In this document: one piece after another, positions 51,801-58,600 of the stretch
Numbering within the stretch: position 1 is the stretch's first letter
How the letters are laid out: each line of letters starts with the position of its first letter
NCBI GenBank assembly: GCA_036417435.1
Contig: CM070907.1
Span: forward strand, 63,720,001-63,784,000
Source: Inia geoffrensis
Lineage: Eukaryota; Chordata; Mammalia; Artiodactyla; Iniidae
Direction of reading: 5' to 3'
Length of the DNA stretch: 64,000 nt
The notes under the pieces: model-generated
Database searches by the model: none
What the model saw: the letters and a program-made list of their open reading frames with translations, nothing else
Told to the model about the DNA's origin: nothing
Made by a program: the position numbers and the translations under genes

Positions 51801-54800
51801 AGAAATAGGGTTGGGAAATCTCTACTTTCCAGTTGCTATAAACACATCTGTTCAGGCAAGAGTTTATTAAATCCTCTGGAATATTTGTGGGGTCTTCTCT
51901 GAAAATCTCACTTGGCTAATATCTTTAATACTTCCTTTTATGAAGTGTACTTCTTTTTTTTTTTTTGCGGTACGTGGGCCTCTCACTGTTGTGGCCTCTC
52001 CCATTGCGGAGCACAGGCTCCAGACCCGCAGGCTCAGTGGCCATGGTTCACGGGCCCAGCCGCTCTGCGGCATGTGGGATCTTCCCGGACCGGGGCACGA
52101 ACCCGTGTCCCCTGCATCGGCAGGTGGACTCTCAACCACTGCGCCACCAGGGAAGCCCCTGAAGTGTACTTCTTGATACACCTAGCCTTTGGAGAGCTTG
52201 GGAAGGGAATGCACAGGCAAAAAGGTAAAAGGTAAAAATCAATTTGCCCCGAAACTTGGTGTTACAGGAAATGTGTTATGTATGCTTGCAACGAGCACAG
52301 CGGAATTCCCCGTTGTACTACAGTGAGGAGAGGAAAAGGAGAGAGATGGAAGATGAGCGACTCCTACAGCAGTATCAGATGCTGAAAGATCAAGAGGCTG
52401 TCTTCAAAGAGCAGGTAGATCAATACCTCGGTTAAGGAGTGTTTAACATGGGACAGGAGAATGTGATTATAAAACACCATTTAAAAAGTTCCATTGTGTG
52501 TCTGTACTGTAATGTATTGAACCATTTACTTACTGCTGAACTAAAGCTTAGGTGGTGTCCACGTTTTCACTAATAGTAAACAGTCCTGGGATGAATATCC
52601 ATGCAGCTGATGTTTGTACGTGTCACTGATTCCACCCCCCCCCCCACCCACCCCATGAAGACTGAGTTTTATTATTTATTTATTGGCCAGACCGTGCAGC
52701 TTGTGGGATCTTCGTTCCCCAACTAGGGATTGAGCCCGGGCCCCTAGCAGTGAGAAGGCCAAGTCCTAACCGCTGGACCACCAGGGAATTCCCAAGACTG
52801 AGTTTTAAAGGTGGAATTCCTGGATTATATAGCTTTATTTTTTTATTTCTCATAAAATATAATCCCAGTCAGGGCTTTTCCCTTCACATTCATGGCCTAT
52901 CTCAAGTACAGACAGAATGGCACCTTTGCATTTGCTTTATCCCAATTTCTGTGATCTCCAATAACTGGCCTTACTGTCCTCTCCTGCATTTGTGATATCC
53001 GAGGTAACCACTCATGAAATCTTCCGTTCCTTCCTACGATCCCTGTAGAGGTGGTGCCTGGAGCCCAAGAATGGGAAACAAAAGCCCACTTAAAAAAAAA
53101 AAAAAATCTATGAACACATCAGAAAGTATTTACCATTGCCTCCAAAAGGCAGGTTTCTTCCTTGGTTGGGTTACCTTAATACAGTAGAATTAAATTTTTA
53201 AAAGCTCTATTTCAATATGTGATTTTTTTTTTTCCTCAAAGATGCAAAGTCTGGCTAGTAGGGAACAGAATCAAAGAAATGCTGCCTATAATCTTGGAGT
53301 TGCTGAAGCCATAAGAATCCACAAGAATGAGAAACCTGAATTCTATGTAAGAGTCTCTTCGAAATTTCTAGGGCTGATACCTGCCCTACTTGTGAGCATT
53401 TGGATCCACTCTCCGTATTGCACCAATTTTTTAAAGTGGTTGAGGTAAAAAGAGGCTTGTGCAAGGCTGAAGCTTCCTTTCAGGGCAGGAGTGGTCCAGG
53501 ATCTGCCTCCACACCATTCACATTCATAATACAGTTCCTACTAGTCATGAGAGCACTTGTTAATGATAGTAATTTTCAGTCAGGACCTGGGACAGGTGGG
53601 GATAGGGACAGTATATTAAATTCCTGCCCCAGGATCAGATGATCTAAGTAGAGAACCAGCATCCCCTGGGAGCTTGCTGGACATGCAGAATCTAGGGTGC
53701 CACCACAGACCTCCAGAATGAGAATCTACGCTTGAACAAGATACTTAGATGATTTCTAGTTTCCTTAGAGTTTGAGAACCCCAGCTTCAGAGGGACGTGA
53801 GCCACCTGTTTTGCCATTGATTTAATGTTTCCAATCATGATGTGCCTACCTTTATTTCTGCCTGAATCTACCTTCTTTCACCTCACTATCTAGGCAGTGT
53901 GACACTCTGGACATACACCTGATAAAATAGATTTTCTTTATTCATCATCAAGCATTCATTGAATTCCTTTGTGCTGGCCACTCTGCTAGTGGCTAGGAAT
54001 ACAAAGATGAATAACACAAGGTCCCTCTCTAAAGTTTCAGGATAGGGGGGGAAAGAGATTTAAAGAGACAAGAGTGTGATATACTAAATGCTATGATAAA
54101 TCTTTGAACAGAGCAAAGAGGAGAGTCACTTAACCCAGACCAGAGATCTGAGAAGACTTCCTGGCCTACAGGAGTTAGGTAAAGAAGTGAATGAAGGAAA
54201 AAACCTTCCAGGCAGGGGCAATAGGGAAGGAGGAAGAGGGGGCACCATGCTTTTGAGCTTTAGGTACTCTCTCTCCTCTTAGATAGATATAAGGTCCACA
54301 TTATATATTTATTACTGCCTACTTTGTATCTCTTCTTTGTTATAACCGTGGATACCTTAAAGTGAAAAAGACCAAAACAGAAGTTTTGATTCCCCTTCTG
54401 AAACTGTTCTTCTCCCAGCCTTCCCATTTTAGCAAGTGGTATCACCAGCCAGACAGTTGCATGAACCCCATACCTAAAACTGATCCTAGACCACTCCTCC
54501 TCAGTCACCCACATCCAACCATCTGCAAAGCCCACTTGCCTTCACCTCCAAAAGGTATCCAGTATCTCTCTATGTCTCTTCATCATCAATGTCACCACCC
54601 TAATCCAAGCCACATTAGAAGGCCCAACTTTTTTTTTTTTTAATATTTATTTATTTATTTTGTTGCATTGGGTCTTAGTTGCGACACGTGGGCTCCTTAG
54701 TTATGGCACGTGAACTCTTAGTTGCGGCATGCATGTGGGATCTAGTTCCCCAACCAGGGGTCGAACCCAGGCCCCCTGCAATGGGAGCGTGGAGTCTTAA

Positions 54801-57800
54801 CCACTTTGCCACCAGGGAAGTCCCAGAAACCCCAACTTTTGCACTACTTCCCTAGTCAGGCTCACTGCTTGCCCTCCTACAATCTGTTCTCCACACAGCA
54901 GCCAAGGTGATCTTTTAAAACTGTTCACCAAGGGGCTTCCCTGGTGGCGCAGTGGTTGAGAGTCTGCCTGCCGATGTGGGGGACGCGGGTTCGTGCCCTG
55001 GTCCGGGAGGATCCCCCATGCCGTGGAGCGGCTGGGCCTGTGAGCCACGGCCGCTGAGCCTGCGTGTCCGGAGCCTGTGCTCCGCAATGGGAGAGGCCGC
55101 AGCGGTGAGAGACCCGCGTACCGCAAAAAAAAAAAAAAAAAAAAATGTAAAACTGTTCACCAAAACAGATCATTCTCTGGTTTAAAGCCTCTAATGGCCT
55201 TCCACTGAATTAAAATAAAATCCAAACGCCTTACCTTGACTTATCAAGTCCTCCTGGTTTGGCCTGTCTCCCTCTTTGAGCTCATCTGCTCTACTCTCCC
55301 CTTACTCACTATGCCTCAGCCACATAGACCTTCTTTCTGCTTGTTTCCATCTAGTGTCTTTGCACCTGCTGATCCTTCTATACAGGACACCGGTCCCCTG
55401 ATATTTGCAGTGGAGGTGATTCAGTCACCTCCCTAATAAAAGCCTTCCCTAATAACCAGTTTAGCCCCATTCCCACCCGGACACTCGCTATGAGAAGGGC
55501 TTCATAGTACCTATCACTACCTTAAGTCATCTGTGTGTGGTTTGCTTGTTGGCTGTCTGTCTCGTGCACCAGCATGCAGGCTCAATGAGCGTGAGGCTCT
55601 CTGTGGATCCCTGTTCTTGATCACGGCTGGGTTCCCAGTGTCTAGCGTGGCTAGGACCAGAGCAGGAGCTCCGTTTTCCCTCTTCCACGTCCTCGCAGTC
55701 CCTGCTCATGCTCCTGCACTCACTCAGAATTCCTCCTCCTTTCAGTATGCAAGTTGTAAGTACTAGCGGAGGGCCTACTCCGTGAAGTCCTTTTTCATCT
55801 CCCTCGCAGTTATGGGGCTTTGGTCAGTTCTGCTCAGATTCATCCCTGAGTGTACTCATGTGATTCTGTGGGTCACTAGCTGGTCAATGTGTTGAGGTCT
55901 GGGCACACATTATAAATTAATCAAGGCTTTCTGATTGATTTTAGTCTTCTGAATGATTACCCTTATTCTTTGTTGCTTTTTAGTATTCTAGAATAAATGA
56001 GTTGCTTCTCCCTCATTCTAGAAATCCTTCTTGTTTGATAAACGGCCACTCAGTCCTGAGATTAATGCTTTTAAGCAAGAGGAATATTCTCAGAGTCTCC
56101 TGAAACAAATGGATCACAGACGGGAAAAGGACATAAAGCAAAGACAAAACAGAGAGATGATGGACCGCCTGGAACAAGTGCAGCTGACAGAGGAGTGAGT
56201 CTAGCCAGACATGCTCTGAAAAGTGGATTCGGAATGTTCACGTGGTGCTTCTTTCCATGTGGGATTGGATCCGCGTTGGTAGCTTCATTAGCACAACTGT
56301 AACCAACTGAGCAAACTAAGCCAGCTAGCAGCCAGTACCCTAGCCTAACACTTCGTTAGAAACATGGAAAAGCCAGCATTATTAGAGTAATCATTAGAGT
56401 AATGATTTCTGTCTATAATCATTTTAATTACAGAGTATCATTTTGTATTGTTTTGTGATCACTAATCTTGGTAGGTGGAGGAAGGGACTTGTCTTAAGCA
56501 GGCTTCATTCCCAGCTATTCCCAGGTAACCTCAAGGCAAAGCTGAGTTGTACTATAAGTATGAAGGGTGTCCTATGGAATGTATGGGGGACCCAGGAAGA
56601 CTGGAACCAGGAACTAAAACCCATGTAAAAAGAGCTTTCCGTCTGCTCACACCCCAGCTCCTTAGCTGACATTGTCTGTATTCCAGCTCACAGTTGGATG
56701 AATTTCAGTCTCAGTTCCAAATTTTCAGGAAAGAGAATCTGATTGGTCCTGCTTGGGTTATCTGAGGCCTGGGGTAGGGTCAGGGCCACAGAGTTCAAAC
56801 ATGCCTAAGTGGGCCATACTTCTGCTGCTGAGGTCAGGAGAGCAATTAAGGAGGCTACTATGGTGTGAGAGAAACTCCTAAAACAAATAAGTATCTAGTT
56901 TCTGTGACCAAAAAACTATTTCCATAAAATGCATATGTTCCAGTATATTCACTTTACAGATCATGTGGAGGTTGCATATAATAGATTCATTTTATAACAG
57001 GAAAGACCACTCTTCTTAAAAAGGAATCTTATGATGAGTCATTGTATTGCATGCATAGACACTTCCTGCTTTCCTATCTAGATTTTTTTAAGCATGGGGG
57101 GAGGAGGGGTGCCTGTCTTAATGGAAGTGCATTTGGACTATATGGTTGGTCACTTGCTTATACCTGCCCATCCATCCCTGTCCAACACATTTGAATTACT
57201 CTTTTCTTTCTTAAAATGAAAGCTCCTAGAAGGAAATATCACTTTTCATCAGGCTCTTATTCCTATTAATATTTATTAAACATGTTTTGTTGATGTTAAT
57301 CTGTATTACTAAACACTCTATAACAAACTGTGGTCCCACCTTCTCTTATTCATAACCGCCAGACTTGCTGCCCAAAGAGCCAAATACATAAAAGATAAGA
57401 TGGAAGAAACACAGTGTTACAAGAGAGCTTTGGATGCACAGGTAAGGGGCCAATTATTCCTTTAAACTTTTACCAGGTTTCAGTAGCATTCTAAAAATAT
57501 GTATAAATCCTGTAACGTTACGAATACCCTTATGTGTCAACCATTTGGTGGTTCTGAGGCCCTTGTTCTTTCCTCTGAGGTGCTGGTTTTTACTATGCTA
57601 CGGCCTTGTGCATTAAGTCTATTCCCTGGTATAATTATCATGTGCATTATGTGTGTCCCCGCTTCAGATAAAGAACAAGCGCCCCCAGCTGCCCATGTTT
57701 GAGCCAGACTCTTCTGAGCCCATCTTTGGTAAGGAGGAGGGTGAGCTGATGGTGGAAAAGCGAAAGAGAGAGCAGAATTACATGAAGCACCAGATGGAGG

Positions 57801-57888
57801 CAGCTGCTAACCACAAGAAGACAGCCATCTTGCAACAGCTGGTGGACCAGCAGTGGGATTTGTTGATGCTTCAGAGGACACACAAAGA
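30568..57888 (+). CDS. CCDC81: CCDC81 gene, 13 coding exons, 3' end outside window
   Basis: CCDC81 is a mammalian protein of about 650 residues that localises to the centrosome and is linked to cilia. It has two eukaryotic HU-like domains followed by a long charged coiled coil. I could read 13 exons with AG/GT borders and matching phases: 30616-30646, 36947-37008, 38404-38560, 42111-42367, 44831-44910, 46996-47108, 48660-48783, 51535-51628, 52268-52414, 53242-53346, 56022-56194, 57363-57441 and 57668-57888. From the first ATG they give 547 codons plus two bases, with no stop or frameshift. HU domain 1 is in exons 1-3 and HU domain 2 in exons 3-4. Exons 5-8 are a low-complexity linker. Exons 9-13 form the Arg/Glu/Gln-rich helix. 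About 90 codons remain for exons beyond 64000. The odd point is the missing initiator ATG (see exon 1). Confidence 0.96.
30840..31160 (-). mobile_element. long-form CHR SINE in CCDC81 intron 1
   Basis: Starts only 193 bp after the exon 1 donor. TTTGGCTGCCTTGGGTCTTC to CCACCAGGGAAGCC. A perfect 12-bp duplication CCAGCTGAGGGT lies at 30828-30839 and 31161-31172. Confidence 0.94.
31173..31734. other. intron 1, probably includes a MIR/L2 piece, otherwise unassigned
   Basis: The segment at 31200-31250 ('gctcagggactagcacagag', 'gtgctcaataaacgtt') is an L2 3' end. The rest is not recognised. Confidence 0.45.
31735..31900 (+). mobile_element. L2 3' region fragment
   Basis: 'gagaacttactatgtgctgg' with 'gcactagaggactgatg' and 'aatttacaatctaatggg' is the standard L2 end. 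Confidence 0.65.
32003..32856 (+). mobile_element. candidate solo LTR with nested SINE
   Basis: Starts TGTTATGAAACC, ends GCTTTCCTACA (TG...CA) and has an ATTAAA polyadenylation-like signal near the 3' end at about 32800. It resembles an artiodactyl ERV LTR but I cannot name the family, and no clean target duplication is seen. A SINE (32460-32730) sits inside it. No retroviral gene is present. Confidence 0.4.
32460..32730 (-). mobile_element. long-form CHR SINE, partly shortened
   Basis: T-run then TTTGACTGCATTGGGTCTTC to CCACCAGGGAAGCC. The duplication TATGGCTAAACTC lies at 32447-32459 and 32731-32743. It is inserted in the candidate LTR. Confidence 0.93.
32960..34020 (+). repeat. ancient interspersed repeat, family not named
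   Basis: G/A-rich strand with phrases such as 'aagcaaaagctctggagg', 'gagaagactggtctggtgg', 'cagtaaaaatggagagaag' and 'caaaggagactgagaagaa'. The same phrases in the same order recur at 40200-41360, so both are copies of one old family. Confidence 0.55.
34021..35384. other. intron 1, nothing recognised
   Basis: AT-rich intron without a recognised repeat or exon-like segment. Confidence 0.4.
35385..35423 (+). repeat. G-rich low-complexity tract
   Basis: About 39 nt of almost pure G, broken by one C and three T residues, with at least four long G runs. It has strong G-quadruplex potential on the plus (non-template) strand of CCDC81. Confidence 0.9.
35424..36643. other. intron 1, nothing recognised
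   Basis: No exon or named repeat is recognised. A C/T-rich stretch lies at about 36460-36530. Confidence 0.4.
36644..36866 (-). mobile_element. deleted-type CHR SINE with internal 13-bp duplication
   Basis: GCGGTACGCGGGCCTCTCAC to CCAACAGGGAAGCC, ending 80 bp before exon 2. GGCTCACAGGYCC is duplicated in tandem at 36739-36764. An imperfect TACATTTTATTT-like duplication flanks it. Confidence 0.9.
36947..37008 (+). CDS. CCDC81: CCDC81 exon 2
   Basis: 62 nt between a TTTGAATTTCAG acceptor and a GTAGGA donor. It completes the Glu codon from exon 1, then reads VSTIWGNVSEFVERQLSLHK, the helix of HU domain 1. Ends in phase 0. Confidence 0.95.
37009..38403. other. CCDC81 intron 2
   Basis: About 1.4 kb, apparently free of SINEs and LINEs. 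The acceptor has a strong pyrimidine tract (about 38370-38400). Confidence 0.7.
38404..38560 (+). CDS. CCDC81: CCDC81 exon 3
   Basis: 157 nt, starting in phase 0 after a CTCAG acceptor and ending in phase 1 at GTAAAT. It begins GVRIPGLGTFTFTRQKLDVG and continues through IQRPIFIMAEKLVQTHGL to VYTP. The GLGTFTF element is the typical beta-arm entry of HU-like domains, where HU proteins have a GFGTF motif. The exon spans the end of HU domain 1 and the link to HU domain 2. Confidence 0.97.
38561..39039. other. CCDC81 intron 3, 5' part
   Basis: Nothing recognised. Confidence 0.5.
39040..39146 (+). repeat. (CCTT)n microsatellite region
   Basis: About 100 bp of CCTT/CTTC/TCCC units, purest at 39105-39146. 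Confidence 0.9.
39147..39240 (+). mobile_element. L2 3' end fragment
   Basis: 'caaatatttacagagggc', 'actatgtgtcaagccttgtt' and 'ggtgctagagacatagt' give the L2 end order. Confidence 0.65.
39241..39842. other. CCDC81 intron 3, nothing recognised
   Basis: No exon or named repeat is recognised. Confidence 0.4.
39843..39958 (-). mobile_element. short CHR-type SINE
   Basis: TTTGGCCATGATGCACGGCT to CCGCCAGGAAATTCCT. A perfect 14-bp duplication GACAGTTTAGCTTT lies at 39829-39842 and 39959-39972. Confidence 0.94.
40200..41360 (+). repeat. second copy of the unnamed ancient repeat
   Basis: Shares phrase order with 32960-34020 ('ggagccactttttgagcag', 'gacatgttgaatttgaga', 'ccagcaaaagagaccaagg'). Longer than the first copy. 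The frames at 40958-41361 have no recognisable product. Confidence 0.5.
41361..42110. other. CCDC81 intron 3, 3' end
   Basis: Unassigned, ending in a strong polypyrimidine tract and TCTAG acceptor. Confidence 0.5.
42111..42367 (+). CDS. CCDC81: CCDC81 exon 4
   Basis: 257 nt: completes a Gly codon, then 85 codons from DIPVVPLNFVMISLEGPFNR through VEFTFKGIGVLVVKGGNVKM to the conserved FLSTMDGSGALAKALAN. This is the bulk of HU domain 2, again with the FKGIGVL beta-arm turn. Ends in phase 0 at a GTAAAT donor. It is the longest exon of the gene in the window and is undisrupted. Confidence 0.97.
42368..44044. other. CCDC81 intron 4, 5' part
   Basis: About 42600-42800 is a MIR/L2-like fragment ('atcctgattttaccaatgag', 'actcagagaggttatgtggg'). 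A pure A/T block of about 130 bp lies at 43920-44050. The remainder is unassigned. Confidence 0.5.
44045..44200 (+). mobile_element. MIR3/L2-type fragment
   Basis: 'gaatgcttatatgtgctagc' followed by 'ctgatcctattattatcccc'. Confidence 0.5.
44459..44670 (-). mobile_element. deleted-type CHR SINE
   Basis: T-run then GCGGTATGCGGGCCTCTCAC to CCACTAGGGAAGCC. An 18-bp duplication CATTCCTCATTGCATTTT lies at 44441-44458 and 44671-44688 with one mismatch. This is one of the youngest-looking insertions. Confidence 0.95.
44831..44910 (+). CDS. CCDC81: CCDC81 exon 5
   Basis: 80 nt, phase 0 start after CCCCAG, phase 2 end at GTCAGT. Reads RPDTVDSVLSSRESLGKRPN, then SMLSFP. It starts the Ser/Pro-rich linker after the HU domains. 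Confidence 0.95.
45009..45038 (+). repeat. (TC)n microsatellite
   Basis: About 13 uninterrupted TC units, 98 bp after the exon 5 donor. Confidence 0.9.
45100..45424. other. CCDC81 intron 5, nothing recognised
   Basis: No exon or named repeat is recognised. Confidence 0.4.
45425..45568 (+). mobile_element. MIR3/L2-type fragment
   Basis: 'ggagcacttactagatgct', 'gcactttctcagtagtcttg', 'catttgagatacatattata' and 'gaggagcaaact'. Confidence 0.5.
45588..45660 (-). mobile_element. minimal L1 insertion (about 73 bp)
   Basis: Only the extreme 3' end of a cetartiodactyl L1 is present. On the plus strand it reads 'ttggagtatagttgatttac' then 'aatgttgtgttagttttagg'. It is bounded by a perfect 19-bp duplication GTAATTTTAATTCTTTTTT at 45569-45587 and 45661-45679. 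Confidence 0.85.
45700..45800 (+). mobile_element. MIR fragment
   Basis: 'ggaataggagtcaggagac' with 'ttgggttttctttccagt' is the MIR core area. Confidence 0.5.
45889..45936 (+). repeat. (TC)n microsatellite
   Basis: About 23 uninterrupted TC units, the longest pure dinucleotide array in the window. Confidence 0.95.
45937..46995. other. CCDC81 intron 5, 3' part
   Basis: A MIR tail-like piece at about 46080-46150 ('cctcatcttacagatgaaat'). The rest is not recognised. A 150-codon open frame at 46309-46761 has no family features and no splice context. Confidence 0.45.
46996..47108 (+). CDS. CCDC81: CCDC81 exon 6
   Basis: 113 nt after a TCATTCCTAG acceptor. It completes an Arg codon, reads IELKEMENKLPMETTAEEGG and ends VKDQSDKEE, then phase 1 at GTAGGT. 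An internal AAG|GTAAAA at 47078-47086 looks like a second donor. Its use would drop 28 nt and shift the frame. The outer donor matches the phase of exon 7 and the known protein. Confidence 0.93.
47109..47889. other. CCDC81 intron 6, 5' part
   Basis: Nothing recognised. Confidence 0.4.
47890..48250 (+). mobile_element. L2 3' region
   Basis: C/T-rich strand with 'cctgcctggaattcccttcc', 'cacatctcacttcctccctg' and 'aaaacttttctcatcagtgg', the usual L2 order. Confidence 0.6.
48309..48518 (-). mobile_element. deleted-type CHR SINE
   Basis: T-run then GCTGTATGCGGGCCTCTCAC to CCACCAGGGAAGCCC, ending 140 bp before exon 7. Confidence 0.92.
48660..48783 (+). CDS. CCDC81: CCDC81 exon 7
   Basis: 124 nt after ATTCTACAG. 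It completes a Glu codon, reads ILSPKVIQDRQAVSPAKATN then VSFPHKLEQNGSGGKNMNIE, and ends in phase 2 at GTAATG. Linker region. The start of this exon is less conserved than its centre, so the acceptor could in principle lie a few nt away, but this one keeps the frame. Confidence 0.92.
48812..48935 (+). repeat. (CTCC/TC/CTTC)n compound microsatellite
   Basis: CCCT units, then (CT)n, then (CTTC)n, then (TC)n, starting only 28 bp after the exon 7 donor and running into the tail of the next SINE. Confidence 0.9.
48936..49165 (-). mobile_element. CHR-type SINE with microsatellite tail
   Basis: 'cactgggtcttcactgtgg' to CCACCAGGAAAGTCC. The C/T-rich array is its expanded tail. Flanks share a TGGGTATTTT duplication near 48792-48801 and 49166-49175. 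Confidence 0.85.
49200..50090 (+). mobile_element. L2 fragments with unassigned sequence between
   Basis: L2 ends at about 49230-49400 ('aggtgctggggataatcaag') and 49880-50090 ('caacaaacattgagcacc', 'gtgtgccgggcactatttgg'). The part between is unassigned. Confidence 0.5.
50130..50765 (-). mobile_element. L1M-type 3' end fragment
   Basis: Plus-strand order 'tactgaagtaatacatcttt', 'acaatcacccataacccc', 'gaataatgttgtaacaaat' and 'ccagttatcctcaggaag', the same UTR type as at 27.0 and 60.4 kb. Confidence 0.65.
50780..51245 (+). mobile_element. L2 3' end
   Basis: Long L2 end with 'tttcacctttttggtgaaaa', 'tgtcaattccatgaggacag', 'tagtaaacactcaataaact' and an ATGAATAA-like terminus. Confidence 0.75.
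51246..51534. other. CCDC81 intron 7, 3' end
   Basis: MIR-like sequence at about 51290-51380 ('aagctgggctttgaacccac'), then an AT-rich acceptor region. Confidence 0.45.
51535..51628 (+). CDS. CCDC81: CCDC81 exon 8
   Basis: 94 nt after TTTTTTATAG. It completes an Arg codon, reads LQSLCGLKNDNEMKPKISPA then TSCQDHNRAGQ, and ends in phase 0 at GTACAG. End of the linker. Confidence 0.94.
51956..52159 (-). mobile_element. deleted-type CHR SINE
   Basis: T-run then GCGGTACGTGGGCCTCTCAC to CCACCAGGGAAGCCC. A perfect 15-bp duplication TGAAGTGTACTTCTT lies at 51941-51955 and 52160-52174. Intron 8 is only 639 bp, so the SINE is about a third of it. Confidence 0.95.
52268..52414 (+). CDS. CCDC81: CCDC81 exon 9
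   Basis: 147 nt, 49 codons, phase 0 at both ends. Starts EMCYVCLQRAQRNSPLYYSE and ends LLQQYQMLKDQEAVFKEQ. The CYVC pair is a CxxC motif at the entrance of the long helix. No zinc role has been shown, to my knowledge. From here the protein is rich in Glu, Arg and Gln. Confidence 0.97.
52480..52632 (-). mobile_element. L1 3' UTR fragment with C-run
   Basis: 'gaaccatttacttactgctg' and 'cagtcctgggatgaatatcc' are L1 UTR type text. A C-rich run follows at 52633-52652. Confidence 0.45.
52672..52793 (-). mobile_element. short CHR-type SINE
   Basis: TTGGCCAGACCGTGCAGCTT to CCACCAGGGAATTCCC. A perfect 14-bp duplication AAGACTGAGTTTTA lies at 52658-52671 and 52794-52807. Confidence 0.94.
52808..53241. 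other. CCDC81 intron 9, 3' part
   Basis: L2-like fragment at about 52850-53070, then AT-rich sequence and a T-rich tract ending TCCTCAAAG. Confidence 0.45.
53242..53346 (+). CDS. CCDC81: CCDC81 exon 10
   Basis: 105 nt, 35 codons, phase 0 at both ends. Reads MQSLASREQNQRNAAYNLGV then AEAIRIHKNEKPEFY, before a GTAAGA donor. Starting with an ATG codon is a coincidence of the exon border, since the upstream frame continues into it. Coiled-coil region. Confidence 0.96.
53347..53639. other. CCDC81 intron 10, 5' end
   Basis: Nothing recognised. Confidence 0.4.
53640..53795 (+). mobile_element. MER5A-like hAT-Charlie fragment
   Basis: 'gagaaccagcatcccctggg' with 'atgcagaatctagggtgcc' and a 'gtttgagaaccccagc' end. 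Confidence 0.7.
53935..54160 (+). mobile_element. L2 fragment
   Basis: 'caagcattcattgaattcc', 'ggccactctgctagtggcta' and 'aatacaaagatgaataacac'. Confidence 0.6.
54161..54630. other. CCDC81 intron 10, partly L2-like
   Basis: The C-rich strand from about 54400 on resembles L2 but is weakly supported. Confidence 0.35.
54631..54823 (-). mobile_element. CHR-type SINE, intermediate length
   Basis: T-run then TTGTTGCATTGGGTCTTAGT to CCACCAGGGAAGTCCC. Flanked by related CCCAACTTTT sequences. Confidence 0.88.
54824..55780 (+). mobile_element. L2 3' region split by SINE
   Basis: L2 phrases on both sides of the SINE at 54932: 'aaagcctctaatggccttcc', 'atgcctcagccacatagac' and 'gagaagggcttcatagtacc'. 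The terminal 'atcacggctgggttcccagt' closes it. Confidence 0.6.
54932..55146 (+). mobile_element. deleted-type CHR SINE
   Basis: GGGGCTTCCCTGGTGGCGCA to GAGAGACCCGCGTACCGC plus an A-tail of about 21. A perfect 15-bp duplication AAAACTGTTCACCAA lies at 54917-54931 and 55149-55163. Confidence 0.95.
55781..56021. other. CCDC81 intron 10, 3' end
   Basis: Unassigned, ends in CTCCCTCATTCTAG. Confidence 0.5.
56022..56194 (+). CDS. CCDC81: CCDC81 exon 11
   Basis: 173 nt, phase 0 start, phase 2 end at GTGAGT. Reads KSFLFDKRPLSPEINAFKQE, then EEYSQSLLKQMDHRREKDIK in the same frame, and ends MMDRLEQVQLTE. Strongly charged coiled coil with heptad-like spacing of Leu and Met. Confidence 0.97.
56195..57362. 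other. CCDC81 intron 11
   Basis: 1,168 bp with no recognised SINE or LINE. Confidence 0.6.
57363..57441 (+). CDS. CCDC81: CCDC81 exon 12
   Basis: 79 nt after CATAACCGCCAG. It completes the Glu codon, reads LAAQRAKYIKDKMEETQCYK then RALDAQ, and ends in phase 0 at GTAAGG. Confidence 0.96.
57442..57667. other. CCDC81 intron 12
   Basis: Only 226 bp, the shortest intron in the window, with no repeat. Confidence 0.8.
57668..57888 (+). CDS. CCDC81: CCDC81 exon 13 (last exon confirmed in window)
   Basis: 221 nt, phase 0 start after CGCTTCAG, phase 2 end at GTAAGA. Reads IKNKRPQLPMFEPDSSEPIF, then GKEEGELMVEKRKREQNYMK, and ends LLMLQRTHK. The FEPDSSEPIFG stretch breaks the coiled coil. The next known exon of the family starts with a conserved His-Leu-Ala-Asp and is not found up to 64000. 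Confidence 0.97.
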
Positions 57889-57949
57889 GTAAGACACCCT
57901 GGATCCTTCCTCCTCCTCCCCTCCCCTCCAGAGAAGCAATCGTGATAGT

Positions 57950-58045
57950 GAACACACTGAGGACTTGCTATGTGCAAAATATTATTCTAAGCTTACTATG
58001 TGCTTTATCTCGTTTCATCCCCACAATTCACCCTATGAAGAAAAG
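57950..58045 (+). mobile_element. MIR3/L2-type fragment
   Basis: 'gaggacttgctatgtgcaaa' with 'ctttatctcgtttcatcccc'. Confidence 0.5.
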
Positions 58046-58056
58046 TTATTAAATTA

Positions 58057-58256
58057 GGGCTTCCCTGGTGGCGCAGTGGTTGAGAGTCCGCCTGCCGATG
58101 CAGGGGACGCGGGTTCGTGCCCCGGTCCGGGAGGATCCCACATGCCACGGAGCGGCTGGGCCCGTGAGCCGTGGCCGCTGAGCCTGCGCGTCCAGAGCCT
58201 GTGCTCCGCAACGGGAGAGGCCACAACAGTGAGAGGCACTCCCCCCCGCCCCCCAA
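58057..58256 (+). mobile_element. deleted-type CHR SINE with C-rich tail
   Basis: GGGCTTCCCTGGTGGCGCAG onward. A perfect 16-bp duplication AAAAGTTATTAAATTA lies at 58041-58056 and 58257-58272. The usual end is replaced by two C runs before a short A-tail. Confidence 0.95.
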
Positions 58257-58272
58257 AAAAGTTATTAAATTA

Positions 58273-58600
58273 AAAACAAACTCATTTTTAAAAGAATATT
58301 ATGTATTCATGTATATATAAACATATTTATACACATATATAATGTAAGATAAACAAGTAATTCCAAATGCATTATCTTTTTTCATATTCTTTTCCATTAT
58401 GGTTTATTATAAGATGTTGAATATAGTTCTCTTGTTGTTTATCGATTTTCTTTATGGCAGTTTGTATCTGCTAAACCCCAACTCCTAATTTATCCCTCCC
58501 CCACCCCCTTTCCCCTTTGCTAACCATAAGTTACAAACAAACTCTCTCGATCTCACTTCTCCCTCTACTTACCTTTCCATAGTTTTCTTTCCCTTTACAG
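58273..58600 (-). mobile_element. cetartiodactyl L1 3' UTR fragment and AT-rich flank
   Basis: From about 58385 the plus strand reads 'tttatcgattttctttatgg', 'cccaactcctaatttatccc' and 'gctaaccataagttacaaac', the reversed UTR of bovine-type L1. It supplies the pyrimidine tract before 58601. Confidence 0.65.
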
